This document shows, in pieces, positions 1 to 12,215 of a DNA stretch of 64,000 nucleotides (position 1 is the first letter of the stretch; each line of letters begins with the position of its first letter). The translations under genes were made by a program, and so were the position numbers. Source of the stretch: Castor canadensis (lineage: Eukaryota > Chordata > Mammalia > Rodentia > Castoridae); NCBI RefSeq assembly GCF_047511655.1, contig NC_133402.1, positions 64,732,951-64,796,950 of the forward strand, given 5' to 3'. Under the pieces are notes generated by a model that saw only the letters and a list, made by a program, of their open reading frames with translations, was not told where the DNA came from and searched no databases.

Positions 1-2200
1 TCTATGAACCCCTGTACAAGATATTTTGAAGTACAGTATTTTATTTACAGATGCATCAAATACAGTAAAGTAGGAAAATTTTCTCTTTCTTACACAGTAT
101 CTTCCCAATAACTTTCTTTCTATTTTTCTGTCATGACTTATAAGAATCCAATGCTGTAGACATAGATTTTCTGTCTTACAAAAGAGTTTATAAACTGATC
201 CATTTCTATATAGATTGTAGACATCTGGAGTACCTACATTATACTACACTTCCAGTTTTCTAAAATGCATTCTCTCTGTAGAAATGCGTATATGGTGCAA
301 TGAGATAAGTTAAGGTTTTGGTCTTTCAAATTATTCATGCACCAAATTCATACCTGTGTGTTGTCTTTGTAAATAGAGTTCACATGTGTTCACCCTAGGC
401 TGGGTTTGGAGAAGTAGGCATAAAAAAATGTGAGATTTTCTTTTAAATCAAGACACTGATTTTTATAGCAATTGGAAAAAAGGACTTCTTATATAAGTGT
501 CATATGATATTCCAAGTCACCACAAAAATCTACTGGGGTTTAAGTTGAAAGATGGATAGCAGAAATGAGCTTTAGATAGAAAAAGAATTCACTTTAACTT
601 TAAGAGCATACCTAGGAAAACAACAACCACATTCCTCTCCCAAAGTAAATAATAGTAACATCCAATCAACTCAGCTTATAGAGTCCCTGAAAATTCTTGA
701 TGAAGGTGTTTATTTTGATATAATGATTTTAATTGAATGCATTTTTGTATATACATGTATATATATGATTTATATGACCTTAAAATGAAAAAAAATTTTT
801 AATATTCTTGAGAAATTTACAACTAACTCTCTTTGTTTTCATTTTTTTGCCAAATTCTAAAGAAGGTATTCTTTTGGAGATAGCCATTTCTACTGTAGTG
901 ACTTGGGAATGGACATCAGGGAACTGGTTATCAGGTAAAGCTGCTCATGAGAGACCAGATGAAAGAGAACAGGTCCACATTTTAACTCTATTCCTAGCAG
1001 TGAAATCCCTACCCTCAGAGTTCACTGGTCCACAAACTAATCCTTTCACCATTCTTTCATCTTCTCACAGTCAGGAAAGATAGCCTGCTAATTCTATGTA
1101 GTATCCCCTGGTGCTTTTATTAAAGTAGAATCACAAACAATTCATGATTTCTTTAATTTCTGTCTTCTAATCTAGTCTAGTCATTTTTAAAGCACAGATC
1201 ATCACTAGGTTATATTTGCCTGAAAATATTGGTGATACAAAATGGTTTCCAACTAATAAAGTCACAAACCCATTTAAATTTCATTCTTCTTGTTCTAAAT
1301 TTTTTTCCTGACCTAGGTTTTGATACTTATCTTGATTTACACTTTGGTGTGCCATGTTGCATTCACATTCAGATTGTATGTTTCCTAGATGTGTCATATA
1401 TTTCAAACTCCCATGACTTCTTCCATTTCTACCTTTCAAAACCATACTGTACTTATACTCTTTTTTATTATTTAGTGCCACATGAATAGGGACATCTCAC
1501 CAACACATGCACACACACACACACTCTGCCAATGAAAAAGTCCATTTTACATGGGAGATGGAGAAAATTAATAATTCAACATAAAAGTCTAACAAAGGGA
1601 ATTTCTCAAAAAATGCATATGTGTGCGATTACTTTGTGTGAAAATTAAGGTTATAATTTTTATGTCCAATGAATTTATTTTAATGCAGTATACCTGAAAT
1701 AAGGTTGAACTTTATGAGGTACAAAATTAGTCCTAAAATATTCCAAAAATGTGTAATTGGCCATAAAATTGTATTTCCCATTATTTTCATTTTCATTGGA
1801 TAATTTACATTTTGCAGTGTGTGTATATGGTCTCAGAGGCTCAGTGACTTAAATAAAAATAGTACAATATTGGACTGCATTTTCCATTCTAGCCTGTTAT
1901 AATCTCAGAGAATACCTTTTGCCACCATTACTATTCTTAAGAGATTAATTTAGATATAATTTGCTTCCCAGTGGTATAATTTCAATGGATGTTCTTTTTT
2001 AAAAATTGTCTTTACATTAGAAAACAAGTCTGTTTAAATAGTTGCTAAGCATTAAATAAAGTCTGATAAATAGTGGAATTTATAAAAATAGGAAGCTTCA
2101 AAGTGGCACCCTGTATTTTATTAAAATTTCTGGATTTTTTTCTTTTTTAAAACAAAATATTTAGATATCATCATGCTTTTGAAATGGAGTTGTAACTTAA
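1..2200. other. AT-rich sequence, no gene seen
   Basis: No open frame here has coding character, and the short open frames look like chance. A short CA tract lies near 1508-1524. I recognise no repeat family with confidence, although old, decayed repeats may be present. Confidence 0.5.
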
Positions 2201-2202
2201 TT

Positions 2203-2303
2203 GAACAAGGTTTCACTATGTAGCACAGGCTGGCCTTGAACTTATGATCCTCCTGCCTCAACCTCCTGAGTGCTGGGATTATGGACATGTGCCACTGAAC
2301 CTA
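2203..2303 (-). repeat. B1/Alu-like SINE (7SL-derived), antisense
   Basis: The plus strand reads as the reverse complement of a 7SL-derived monomer. It contains the antisense A/B-box region (tgtagcacaggctggccttgaac) and the 'cctcctgagtgctgggatta' stretch typical of B1/Alu. It is about 100 bp and is a monomer, unlike the longer composite SINEs elsewhere in the window. Confidence 0.8.
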
Positions 2304-3889
2304 AAAGAATTTACTCGTTAAAGCTCAAAAAGGTGTAGCTTTTCATTCTGAGAAAAAGATTGAATGGAAATGGTAGGAATATTCATAAAGCATTCATTAC
2401 TTCACATTTATGGAGACAGAAGTCCTTCTGATATAATGGCCATCTGTGAAAGCAGGTTGAACTCAAAATACCCGTTTGATGGAATCTGTAATTAGTACCT
2501 TTGTTGATGATTAAGTTTTTGTGGCTATTAAGTTTTTTTTTCAGAAAACACTCTATTTACAGATTGCAAATTAATTAGTTTCAAAAAGCTCTGGAATGGT
2601 CCAGCCAATTCATCTCTGACAATTTAAATGTCTGATGCCATTATGCATGACAGATTTTAGACAGCATTAAAGTGGGGATAAAATTAAATTTTTATCCCCA
2701 CAATTAAAGCCAAAAGGGAGAGTAGAATGGAGCGAGGAGGCATTCTCAGGCCTCATTCAATGCAGCATTTTTCTATTTCTATCTTCTTTGTGATGTGGAT
2801 GGAAACATTTCCCTTCAGAGACTCTGAAGGAAATGAAGTTGACCCAATGATGTTGGCCACATCAGAAGTCCAACATAAGGAAGGAACCATCTTTCGATAG
2901 GAGCAATGACCTACAAAACACTTTAAAGATGAAGAATGAAGAAAAAATTTTAAAATGTTCAAATACCATACTGAAGGAATGAATGAAAACTGTCTTGTTT
3001 TTATCTGACAAAACAAACTGTGTCTTAATTATTAACTTTTGGCAAACCAATTCAAACTCAATTAACCTACTTTTCCATGTTGTGTCATAAATTTTCCTAA
3101 TTTTAATGTTTTTAAAATAAATATAAACATTTGATAAAATAATTATAACAGCACCCATTACTTTGGCAATAACTAGGATTAAATTTGGTTTAGAAACTCT
3201 AGTCATTTACTATATTATTTAAATAGCTATTTCTGGAAATGGAGTACAAAATGGTTGCAAAAGAGATTTTGTAGATTAAGTCAACAGGACATATTTTAAT
3301 CTTCATAACTCATCCTAAATCATGAACTGACATGGGTGCAATCCACCAGACATCTCTACAAATAAAAGGGTCTCGGTACTTGGCACAGTAAACCAAATAG
3401 CAAGAAATACAGCAACCACTCTTTCTGTGCTCCTTCCCCTAGACACAATGCAAGGCAGTCTTCTGTGATGGTGGCCTAAGCCTGCTCAGTACTTGACTGG
3501 GAGTGCAAATTTAGAGACATTTCTTTGACTATAATAGCAAGTGAAGCCAGCAGAAGGAATACAGTCACAGCTGACAGGAAATTATTCTTTAATCATCCAA
3601 AAATACTAACTGATATGCTAGTGTATACATTTATGAAAAGTAAATTTAATAACTACAATTTGTTTATCATTCTCCACACCAAATACTGTTAGTTCATCCT
3701 TCAAAAAAAAATGGCTAAATGAACGGACCGTAGTAAGAAATAGCTTCTCAATGTCAGGAAAGGAGGGCTTCAATTATGAAGCCTGCAAAGTGTGATGGAG
3801 CTCATTAATTCTCTTTCAACTGCATGTTTTCAAATAGCCTGCCTTTGAGCTAATTATTACTTCTGCCTACTTTATTCTGCTATTAATGC
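2304..3889. other. Unique AT-rich sequence with a hairpin
   Basis: No gene is seen. The stretch is low in recognisable repeats. It holds a strong 30-bp inverted repeat at 2672-2701, listed separately. The minus-strand open frames at 2753-3206 have no recognisable domain and I do not call them genes. Confidence 0.45.
2672..2701. repeat. Perfect 12-bp inverted repeat with 6-nt loop
   Basis: The arms gtggggataaaa and ttttatccccac are exact reverse complements around the loop ttaaat. The hairpin is flanked by copies of attaaag. It could be the end of an old DNA-transposon-like repeat, a conserved regulatory palindrome or chance; the sequence alone does not decide. Confidence 0.6.
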
Positions 3890-5935
3890 CCTTCTACCAC
3901 AGTTTTAACTTTGATCTCTACTTCTTTTGGCTCAAAGATTTCTATTTGAGTTTCATGAACTATCTCCATCTCTCTGTTAGAATAATTAAATCATTTCTTT
4001 GTGTTCTGTTCAAGATCATTGAGTTTCCTTCATACAGATACTATAAATTCTCCATCTGAGCATTGGACATACTTGTTACTAACTGGACAGTTCCCTGCAC
4101 CTTCTTTTGACAACGAGAAGAGTTCATTGTTCTCTGAAGCTTTTTAATGCTTACCCACATGCAACATCATTGTCACATTGAAGGATTAGGTGTTCTATTC
4201 CATTCTTCTAAGTTTGCCTTGTTTTGTGTCTGTCTTTCCAGAAACTCAAACAGGCTCTGATCTTGGAGTTACTGATATTATTTTATCCTTGTATGGTTCC
4301 CTAAATCCAAGTATATTGAAGCCAACTTTTGCATTGTTGTCCCTGTTTCAGTGTTAGAGGATGATCCAAGCCCATGTTTGTCCCAACTCCAGTTGTTGTG
4401 CTGATCAGGATGAATTGGAGTATCGTCTAAAAATGATAGTCCATACCCCAGTAATCTCTCCCTGGAAGGCAGGCAGGCATAAGCATCTCATCCACAGTCA
4501 CCAAACTATGGTTAGGAACTGTGGAATTCTGCCCAGAGCAAGAAGGACTAGTTCCAGGATCCTATGCTACATTTTGACCACAAAAGCCACAAATCCTCAA
4601 GACCAACCCAGCACCACAGCACCAACACCCACACTACTTTGTACTCTACTGCTGAAGTGGACTCAAGGTTAATGACCACTGTAATAAGGAAAAGGTGATA
4701 ATGACTAGAATAGAAGTTCAACAGACTGGGGCTGTGTGTCTCTCCCTGGCACCAAGGCTGTTTCAGAGACTCCATACACAGGAGTACCTGTGGGTCTTAC
4801 TGGGTTCTCTTAAGATCTGCCCAGTGTTCTGTTTCTCTAGTTTAGTGCTTCGTTCCAGGTCAAAATCTCATGTTTATTGTCCTTTGTTCACCCACAGCAA
4901 ATGGGGTCGTGCTCCATGCTATGCTGCCCAAGTTGGGAGAGTGTTGGTGAAAGCCATCCCTTACCACCAAGATTGACACTAAGCTGACATGCTCTTGAGT
5001 CCCACAGTCACAAGGCCCTACACAGTCACTGGAGTTCTCAAGGCCACACCACAGGTGATGGTGATACAGGCTGAAACATGAGTCCATCTCAGTGGGGCAT
5101 GGCAGCATCTGACTGGTGCAGATGGAACTCAAGAACTGAGTCAAGCACTGTTCTAACAGCTATGCAGCCTAAAGTTGGGGGACAGAGCCAGTCCCGTAGC
5201 TACCAAGGTTGTTGCTAAATTGGGTATCACTTAGGTTGCAGAACCTTAGGACCTGTGCTGTCTCTTGGGTTGGGTGCCCCAACCTAACAGGCCTACTCCA
5301 ACGCTGGCAATGAGCACAAAGCTCAAGTCTGTAACACCAGTGCCCAGATCTTTGCTTAATACTGGGTTAGTCTGGCTTGAATAAAGTGGCCTTTAACTTC
5401 TGCCTGGAGCTGGGTCTCACTACAGTAGGCCTGGAACTGGATTCCAAAGCAAAGTCATGTGCTAGCTTTTATGCACTGTTCCCTAGATAGTACTATTTTG
5501 CTTCTCTCTCTCTGACACCCAAAGTTGAGGGAGAGATGGTGACAGCAGTTCCCTGGCTGCCTGGCTACTGACTTTTCAGCTTCTCAGTCCATGGATACAT
5601 GCCTGGGGAAAGAGTTTTGGGGCTCTGTCCAGCATTTGATTTCACAGGGCAAGATTTGGCACTGGATATTCAATATGAGACCAGGACTGAATCCCATCTC
5701 TTGTGCCTATGAGAGGTTTTCGTTTGGAGTGCAGGGAGAGAGGACACTGGCCACGACTCCTGCCTTTTTCAATGCAACTTTTCTTTCTATTATTCTGAAA
5801 TCAGGCATGATTTTCTCTAACCTGGCTTCCCTAACTTTTGTGAAGGTAGTTTGGGATAATTGTGTGTCTGTGGGAAGAAGATGACTGAGGGATCTTAGCC
5901 ATTATCTTTTTCTGACCCCGAAATTTTCCCTTATA
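3890..5935 (-). repeat. Probable L1 5'-region fragment (antisense)
   Basis: This block is less AT-rich than its surroundings. Its left part (3960-4100) resembles antisense L1 sequence upstream of ORF2. Its right end (about 5890-5925, 'gccattatctttttctgacccc') resembles the antisense 5' terminus of an L1. A similar ending occurs near 34465-34500 in the long L1. Several open frames of 75-100 codons cross it but show no domain. The assignment is by resemblance and is tentative. Confidence 0.4.
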
Positions 5936-6929
5936 ATCAGTGGTTAATTTTGGCAAATTATCTTCCCATGTAAATTCTTATCTTTGATAGTTTCCCCAAT
6001 TTTTAAATTTTAGCACATCATTCCTCATCTGTTCCAGATGGTTTTTATACTTGAGAGATATTTCAAATTTTAGTTTATTTATGAAATTTTAAATTGTTTC
6101 ACAATATGAAGAATATCAATATAAATATTTATAATTTTCTGTTTTTGAACAAAACCTTTCAAAAACATTCAGATTTTATTTAGAGATCTATATTCTCCAG
6201 GGAATTAGGAAACTAATGCAAATTTTGCCTGAGTCCAACTCAGGCTTCAACTCATAAATATCCAGTATCTCTTAACCTATGACAAAATCTATTTCAATAT
6301 TGGAATGCTATGTATATTTAAGTTGTAAATGTGGGTGATGTCAGCATTAGTTAGCACTGGTCTCTTGAACTTTCAAGACTGAACTTTATTTGTATGTAAA
6401 ATAAGAACAATTTAATTTACCTTATTAAAATCAATTTTAATACATTGCAAATGAAACAAGATAATAATTCTTTTTTAAAGCTAAGGCTAAGCAATAATAG
6501 AATCATTTGACTTGTCACAAATATAATTAATTCAGAACATGCAAATTGATGGCAAAAAAGCCTTTCTTGAGTCCTATAGATCTTCAGTTACAGTATAAAA
6601 ATATTATTAACTGTCATTTACAGTAAACAATGCAGCATTTGTTTACTCTTTTAATATAAAATTAAGTTTTTGAAAATCACAAAATATCGTTGATTTCTTT
6701 CAGCTTATATACGTTAAATTAAAAAATTAGTTATTTGCTTGAATACAATATAAAAATATTTGTGTATATATACACAGTCTATAGTAAATACAGAATTTCT
6801 GGTTTCAAAACAGCATACTATGAGGATAAAATGATCAATATGGTATATTGCTATGGTATGCATAGATATATAGATAGATAGAATAAAATTGAGACCCCAG
6901 AAATAAGCCTTTCCACCTATTACCAATTC
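5936..6929. other. AT-rich sequence, no gene seen
   Basis: Strongly AT-rich with many stops in every frame. I recognise no gene or repeat apart from short runs such as the (ATAG)n near 6862-6880. Confidence 0.5.
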
Positions 6930-7090
6930 GTGACAGGGATTCTTGAGACGGTGATTTTATTGCCTTTGAATATATACCTTGAAGTGGTATTGCTAGTGGG
7001 TATGTTTCTAATTTTCACAGGTACTTCCATACTGTTTTTCACGATAACTCTAACAATTCATATACATTCCTACCAACAATGTGTAAAAGT
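6930..7090 (-). repeat. Old L1 3'-part fragment (antisense)
   Basis: The plus strand carries the antisense ORF2 C-terminal pattern ('gtattgctagtgggtatgt' followed by 'cattcctaccaacaatgtg'). It is followed directly by L1 3' sequence in the opposite orientation, so the junction near 7090 is an inversion. Confidence 0.6.
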
Positions 7091-7555
7091 TCCCCAGTGT
7101 CTAGTTGTGGATGAATGGATAAAGAAAACATAGCAATGTAAAACACATGTGTGCATACGTAATGCAATATTATTTGACAATTTGAAGAAGGACATTCTTC
7201 CATGTGCTCCAATAAAAGACCTTATGCTAAGTGAAATAAACCAGATATTAAAAAACAAACACTGTATGATCTCCCACGTATGAAGAATGCAAAAATGTGA
7301 CATTCAGTGAAGCAGAGAGCAGAACAGTGGTTAGTGGGAGCTGAGGAGAGGAGGCAGTAGGGAAATGCTGGTGGAAGGACATAAGCTTTACAAGATAAAC
7401 CAGTTTGGAGGATGCAATGTACAGCAGGTTTGGTGACTGATGTGTTAATTTGAGATAATGATCACACAAATGCATACATATATCAAGTCATCATACCATA
7501 TACCTTTAATATATATAGACTTTGTGAACTAAACACTTTCAAGGAAAGTATAAAA
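7091..7555 (+). repeat. Old L1 3' end
   Basis: Sense-strand remnants of the ORF2 C-terminus are present ('gtggatgaatggataaagaaa', 'atgctaagtgaaataaacca', 'actgtatgatctccc'), followed by 3' UTR-like sequence. It is heavily diverged and no frame stays open. Confidence 0.65.
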
Positions 7556-7963
7556 GTTAAGTTATACCAAAATTAAAATATGGTATCCTTCAAAGATCCA
7601 ATTGAAAATGTGAAAAATCAAACCCTCAGAATAGCAAAAAATATTTGGAAATATTATTTCTGTTAAGAAACATTCATCTAGATGCAAAAGATAATACAAT
7701 TTGACAATAAAAAGACTAACTAAGCTAAAAATAGCAAATGATTTGAATAGACATTTTTCATTGAAGTTATACAAATTGCCAATAAGCAGAAATATGTCCA
7801 ACATAATTAATTATTGTAGAAATACAAGTCAAAATCACAGTAAGGTACACACAGTTGGCTTGTTATAATAAGCAACCACTTAGTGTTGGTAATAATAGGG
7901 GGAAATTTGAGCCATGATTGTTCTATAAAAAGCCAATCTTCAAAATGTTAATAGTTGGGCTGG

Positions 7964-8071
7964 GGAGAGGTTTTTTTTCTTTTTTAGTCTTTTCTTTTTT
8001 GGTGCTGGGATCGAACCCAGGGCCTCACGCATGCTAGGCAAGAGCTGTACCAACGAGCTACATCCCAGCCC
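7964..8071 (-). repeat. ID-like (tRNA-derived) SINE, antisense, nested in another SINE
   Basis: A T-rich tail (the antisense A-tail) is followed by 'ggtgctgggatcgaaccca' and ends in the reverse complement of the SINE head. Exact 14-bp direct repeats, aatagttgggctgg, flank it at 7950-7963 and 8072-8085. It therefore inserted into the head of the SINE that continues at 8078. Confidence 0.8.
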
Positions 8072-8077
8072 AATAGT

Positions 8078-8158
8078 TGGGCTGGAAACATGGCTCAAGT
8101 TGTAGAGCACCTGCCTAACAAGCGACCCTAAGTTCAAACACCAGTACTACTAAATAAA
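8078..8158 (+). repeat. ID-like SINE (target of nested insertion)
   Basis: The tRNA-derived unit reads 'ggctcaagttgtagagcac ... gttcaaacaccagtactac', with a B-box-like gttcaaacacc. Its first bases are duplicated at 7957-7963 by the antisense insertion. Confidence 0.8.
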
Positions 8159-9007
8159 TGTTAATTGTTAACTTATTTCTCAATAATTTCTCCCTTTAGG
8201 TATAAACTAAGAGGAAGGGAAATGTGCATGTATATGAAAACTTGTACACAAATGTTCATATTGGCACTCTTCATAACCTCCAACAAATATCCATCAGCAA
8301 CAAATATCCATCACCAAGAAATGTGTGATTAAATGTGGTCTACTTCTTCAATGTGTACTAGGCAATAATTAAAATTATTAATGCGTACTACAATACTGAT
8401 GAACTTTGGAAACCTCGTACTAATTAAAAGAAGCCAGTAACAAAAGACTACATATTGTATAACTCCATATATATTTTAAATCCAGACTAGGCACATTTTT
8501 AATGACGAAAAGCAGATGATGGTCCCTTGGATCTTTGGAGAGGGAGTAATGTAGAATGATGGCTAATGAGTACAGTGTTCATATGAAACATGAAATAATA
8601 ACCTAAAATTATGTTATGGTGATTTTGTGATACACAAAATAATTGAATTGTATACTTTGGAAGGAGAATTGTATAATATGTGTTATAGAGCAATAAAACT
8701 TAAGAATGAACTGCAAAACTTAGAACTAGAAAGAGGCAGTGGATGGGAAAAATAATAATTTTTTTAATTCTAAATTTGTGTATTTTTTTCTTTCTTCAAA
8801 ATGAAGGAAATGTCATCTGAAATAGATATTTTAGTATTGAAATTTCGTGTGCTAACTACTTAATGCTTAGGGTAAGGTAGATAATATTAAAATGATTAAA
8901 ATATTAAGATAATTATTAAACTATTTATGGGGCTTTTCTAATATTTATGGGCTTAGTAATAAAAATCAGCAATTTTATTCTTTTGAGTTAAAATACTTCT
9001 TCCCCAA

Positions 9008-9115
9008 ATTCAGTTTTCTTTTCATTTTTTTTGTTGTTTATTTATTCACATGTATATAGATTGTTTGGGTCATTTCTCCAACTTGCCCCTCTCCCCCACT
9101 CCTCCCATGTAGCAT
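9008..9115 (-). repeat. Short L1 3' end (antisense)
   Basis: A T-rich run is followed by 'attcacatgtatatagattgtttgggtcatttctcc' and a C-rich tract. This matches in order the 3' end of the young L1 at 50070. It is a severely 5'-truncated copy of about 100 bp. Confidence 0.65.
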
Positions 9116-10855
9116 TTGTCCAAGAAAAACACTGAAGTAAATCACATTATTTTAATTTGATTTTGACAACTTCTTGCCTATAACCCAGTAACTACTGTAA
9201 GCCATTTTCATAAGAAGAAATAAAGAATTATTTTGAGATAAATATTTAGGAAAATATTATTAAGTCATGATGATTATAAGCAATCAGTATAAATAAGTCA
9301 TGGAAATATTACTGAATTCATTCTTATGCTTAGGAGTTTACTAATTTTAATATCATAAACATGAAAAGTAAGATCAAGTGTCAGTACATGATGTATAGAA
9401 TCTAGAGTTCAAGACCAGCCTGTGCTCTGTGCTACACTGAGACCCTGTCTCATCCTCTCGCCAGCCCCCTGGTGAGAGAGAGAAAGAGACAAAGAATTAA
9501 CCTGAGGTGACAAATGTTACCAAATCTAGCAAATCTAACAATTTTAACTCGGTTAATTCATTGGATTCTTTTAAATTGCAGTGTAAATCTATAAATAATA
9601 TGATTTGTTATTTCCAAGTCTTGCCATCAGTCACTATTTTCAATTAATCCTGAAATAGTTCTCATGTTTTCTTCCTTTCCCATGACAACACTGCAACATA
9701 ACTTTTCTGATCAGGAACTCTCCACCAACTGTACCATGAATATCTTGAATAATGCTAACACAGGAGACAGCACCATTCTGGTGTATTTCGCCTTTAAGTC
9801 AATTTTAAACCATTGGTTTTAATTTTTTTTTACTCTATACTATTTAAAAGGAAGTCACACATTTGAAAAAATTTCATTCACTTTATAATCGCTGATCACT
9901 TTTTTTCTTTCTATTATAACCTAAGTATAGTCTTGATTGTACCTATTATACTTTCCTTGTAGGGGAAATATAGCAAACTCCTGAAAAGAGTGCTTCCATT
10001 AAAAAATATAGAAGCATTCCATTAAAAACCTGTAGTTACAAAGAGACATAGAAAGCAGATAAAGTCGAGAGCAGCTATACTCTCATTGTCATTCTAATGC
10101 ATTCTTCCTTTATTCACTCTGAGTGAGTGTTGGGCATGGATGTTGTTTCTATGTGAATTTTAGAATTCCTCCTACCTCATTCCTACTCCAGAATTAAGGT
10201 AACCAGAGACAGAATCCTTTAGGAAGGATGGTGTAATTTAAGTGGCTCATGCATTTCTAAGGTTTCTATAATGCTAAGGATATCATGGTTTTTAAAATGA
10301 CCACAATTAAGCAATTATTATAATTTCAAGATACATTAGAGATGGATAGGTGAGGAATAATTGGTGAAAAACACAAGAATTTGTAAGAAACTTACAAAGC
10401 AATGGCTTCTAAAAGAAAAACATGGATAATTATTATACACCCTTAAACTCAGAATGTGATCTAATTCAGGTAAGTATTTATCAGAAATCCTTGGATGATA
10501 GCATGAGGTACTAATACTGAAAGGTACTCTATGACTTTGAAACTAGAAGGGGAAATTTTTTTGTAAAGAATCCAAAGTATGAATAGAATTCACACTAGAA
10601 AAATAAAGTACTAATTTCATTTATTATAAATGATTAAACTAACATCTTTAATCTTCAAAAAATGACCCCAGTTCCTGTAAAAGGCAATGTTGTTTATATA
10701 GCATTATTTACGTGTTTATGAACTTTTTCCAAAATTAATTATAGTAAAAGACCATTTCAGGACATGAGAATATCATCTTTAGTTGTGTTCTTAATAGTTA
10801 ATGAATTTAAATAAGCAATCAATCAAAATAGAGGTCTTCTTTTTTCTTGTTCTTC
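9116..10855. other. Mostly unique AT-rich sequence with one small SINE piece
   Basis: No gene is seen. The segment at about 9398-9495 ('gttcaagaccagcctgtg ... gagaccctgtctc') is a plus-strand B1-like fragment ending in a GA-rich tail. The rest shows no recognisable feature. Confidence 0.5.
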
Positions 10856-10859
10856 TTTA

Positions 10860-11262
10860 AAAATAAACTTAAATTTATTTTTAACTGACATATAAAAGCA
10901 AAACAATTGTGCATACTTCCAGGTGCCAAGTGATATTTTGTAACTGTATACATTCATGTCTACAGTCTGGTTACACATGTCCATATCCTTAAATATTAAT
11001 CATTTTCACTTAGCATATGATCTCCAGTTTCATTCATACTGTCTCAGGAGACAGGATTCCACTCTTTTTGTGATCAAGTAGTGTTCCGTTGTAAATAAAT
11101 GCCACATGTTCTTTATCCTTTCATCAGTTGATGGACACATCAGTTGCTTCCATTTCTTGGCTGTTGTGAACAGAAATGCTAGTGCAGATGTCTCTTTCAT
11201 ACACCAATTTCATTTCCCTTAGATTTATGCCAAGTGGTAGGATTGCTGGCTTATATGGGAAA
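10860..11262 (-). repeat. Old L1 3'-part fragment (antisense)
   Basis: Antisense ORF2 C-terminus and 3' UTR are visible: 'catcagttgatggacacat', 'cttggctgttgtgaacag', and 'ccaagtggtaggattgctgg' at the right end. It switches at about 11262 to sense-strand L1, giving an inverted junction. Confidence 0.7.
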
Positions 11263-11820
11263 TCTTTGCAACAGATTCAATAGACATTTTTCAAAAGAAG
11301 ACATAAAAATCGCCAAAAGTATTTGAAAAAATATTCAACATAACTAATCATAATGGAAGAGCAAATCAAAACCACAAAGAGATATCACCTTACACCTGTA
11401 AGGAAGGCTAATAAGACTAGTAATCCTACCTACTATGGAGGCAGAGATCATGTTTCATGACCAGCCTGGGCAAAAAGTTTGCAAGACCACATCTCAACCA
11501 ATAAAAAGCTATGCCTGATCTATCTGCCATCCCAGCTATTTGGGAAGCATTAATAGAAGTATCGCTGTCCAGGTCTTCTGGGTATTAAAGCAATACCCTA
11601 TTCAAAAAATAGCCATACCAAAAATGACCGAAGGGAATGACTCAAGGGGTAGAGAGCCTGCCTAGCAAGTGCAAGGCCCTGAGTTCAAACGCCAGTACTG
11701 CCAAAATAAAATGAAAACTAAAGATAGCAAGTGCCAGTGAGTATGTGAACCAAATCAAATCTTTCCACGTTGTGGATGAAATTTAAAGTAGCATAGCCAT
11801 TATGGAAAATACTACAGAAC
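11263..11820 (+). repeat. Old L1 ORF2 fragment, interrupted by a SINE
   Basis: Sense-strand ORF2 sequence ('tcaaaagaagacataaaaat', 'gcaaatcaaaaccacaaaga') breaks off at about 11410 and resumes at about 11715 ('gatagcaagtgccagtgag'). The SINE at 11410-11712 lies between. With the preceding antisense part this fits an inverted, twin-primed L1 insertion. Confidence 0.65.
11410..11712 (+). repeat. Composite B1-like / ID-like SINE
   Basis: The order is a 7SL-like left unit ('gaccagcctgggcaaaaag'), a second 7SL-like unit ('gccatcccagctatttggg') and a tRNA-derived right unit ('gagcctgcctagcaagtgc', 'gagttcaaacgccagtactg'). The same three-part order recurs at 41535, 53270 (antisense), 59195 and 60300. 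Confidence 0.8.
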
Positions 11821-11824
11821 TTTG

Positions 11825-12215
11825 TCAATAATATTTTTCTTCAGGTTGTAATACATATATACATGGAAATGTCACAATTACACCTTGTAGAGCTATCTTA
11901 AACAAACAAAAATGCTATTTGCTTTATAAAAACAAAGAAGAGGAAGGCAAAACAGGTCCTGTCTAGGGGGTGGGTACCAGTGGGAAGGATATAAGAAAAG
12001 GGGGTCAGAGGGTGAATATGCGGAAAATATTCTGTACCCATGTATGAAAATGGGAAAATGATACCTGCTAAAACTATTCCAGGAATGGGGCAGGGTGTAA
12101 AAGGGAATGATGGAGGGGGTGAATTCAACTATGATATATTATAAGAACTTTTATAAATGTCACAATGTACCCCCAGTACAACAATAGTAAAAATAAAATA
12201 TTTAAAAAACTATGT
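11825..12215 (+). repeat. L1 3' UTR and A-rich tail
   Basis: This is the lineage-specific L1 3' UTR: 'ggttgtaatacatatatacatgg', 'gctatcttaaacaaac', a G-rich tract, then 'cacaatgtacccccagtac' and an A-rich tail. It is a close relative of 37485-37865. It is 5'-truncated and contains no ORF2. Confidence 0.8.

Larger units (their letters stand above)
7560..8700 (+). repeat. Old L1 ORF2 3' fragment, interrupted by SINEs
   Basis: Diverged sense-strand ORF2 sequence is visible on both sides of the SINE cluster at 7950-8160: 7560-7945 includes the region read elsewhere as 'caaatcaaaaccac', and 8230-8700 includes the 'tgttcatattggcactcttcat' region. No frame is intact. The SINEs arrived after this L1. 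Confidence 0.55.
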
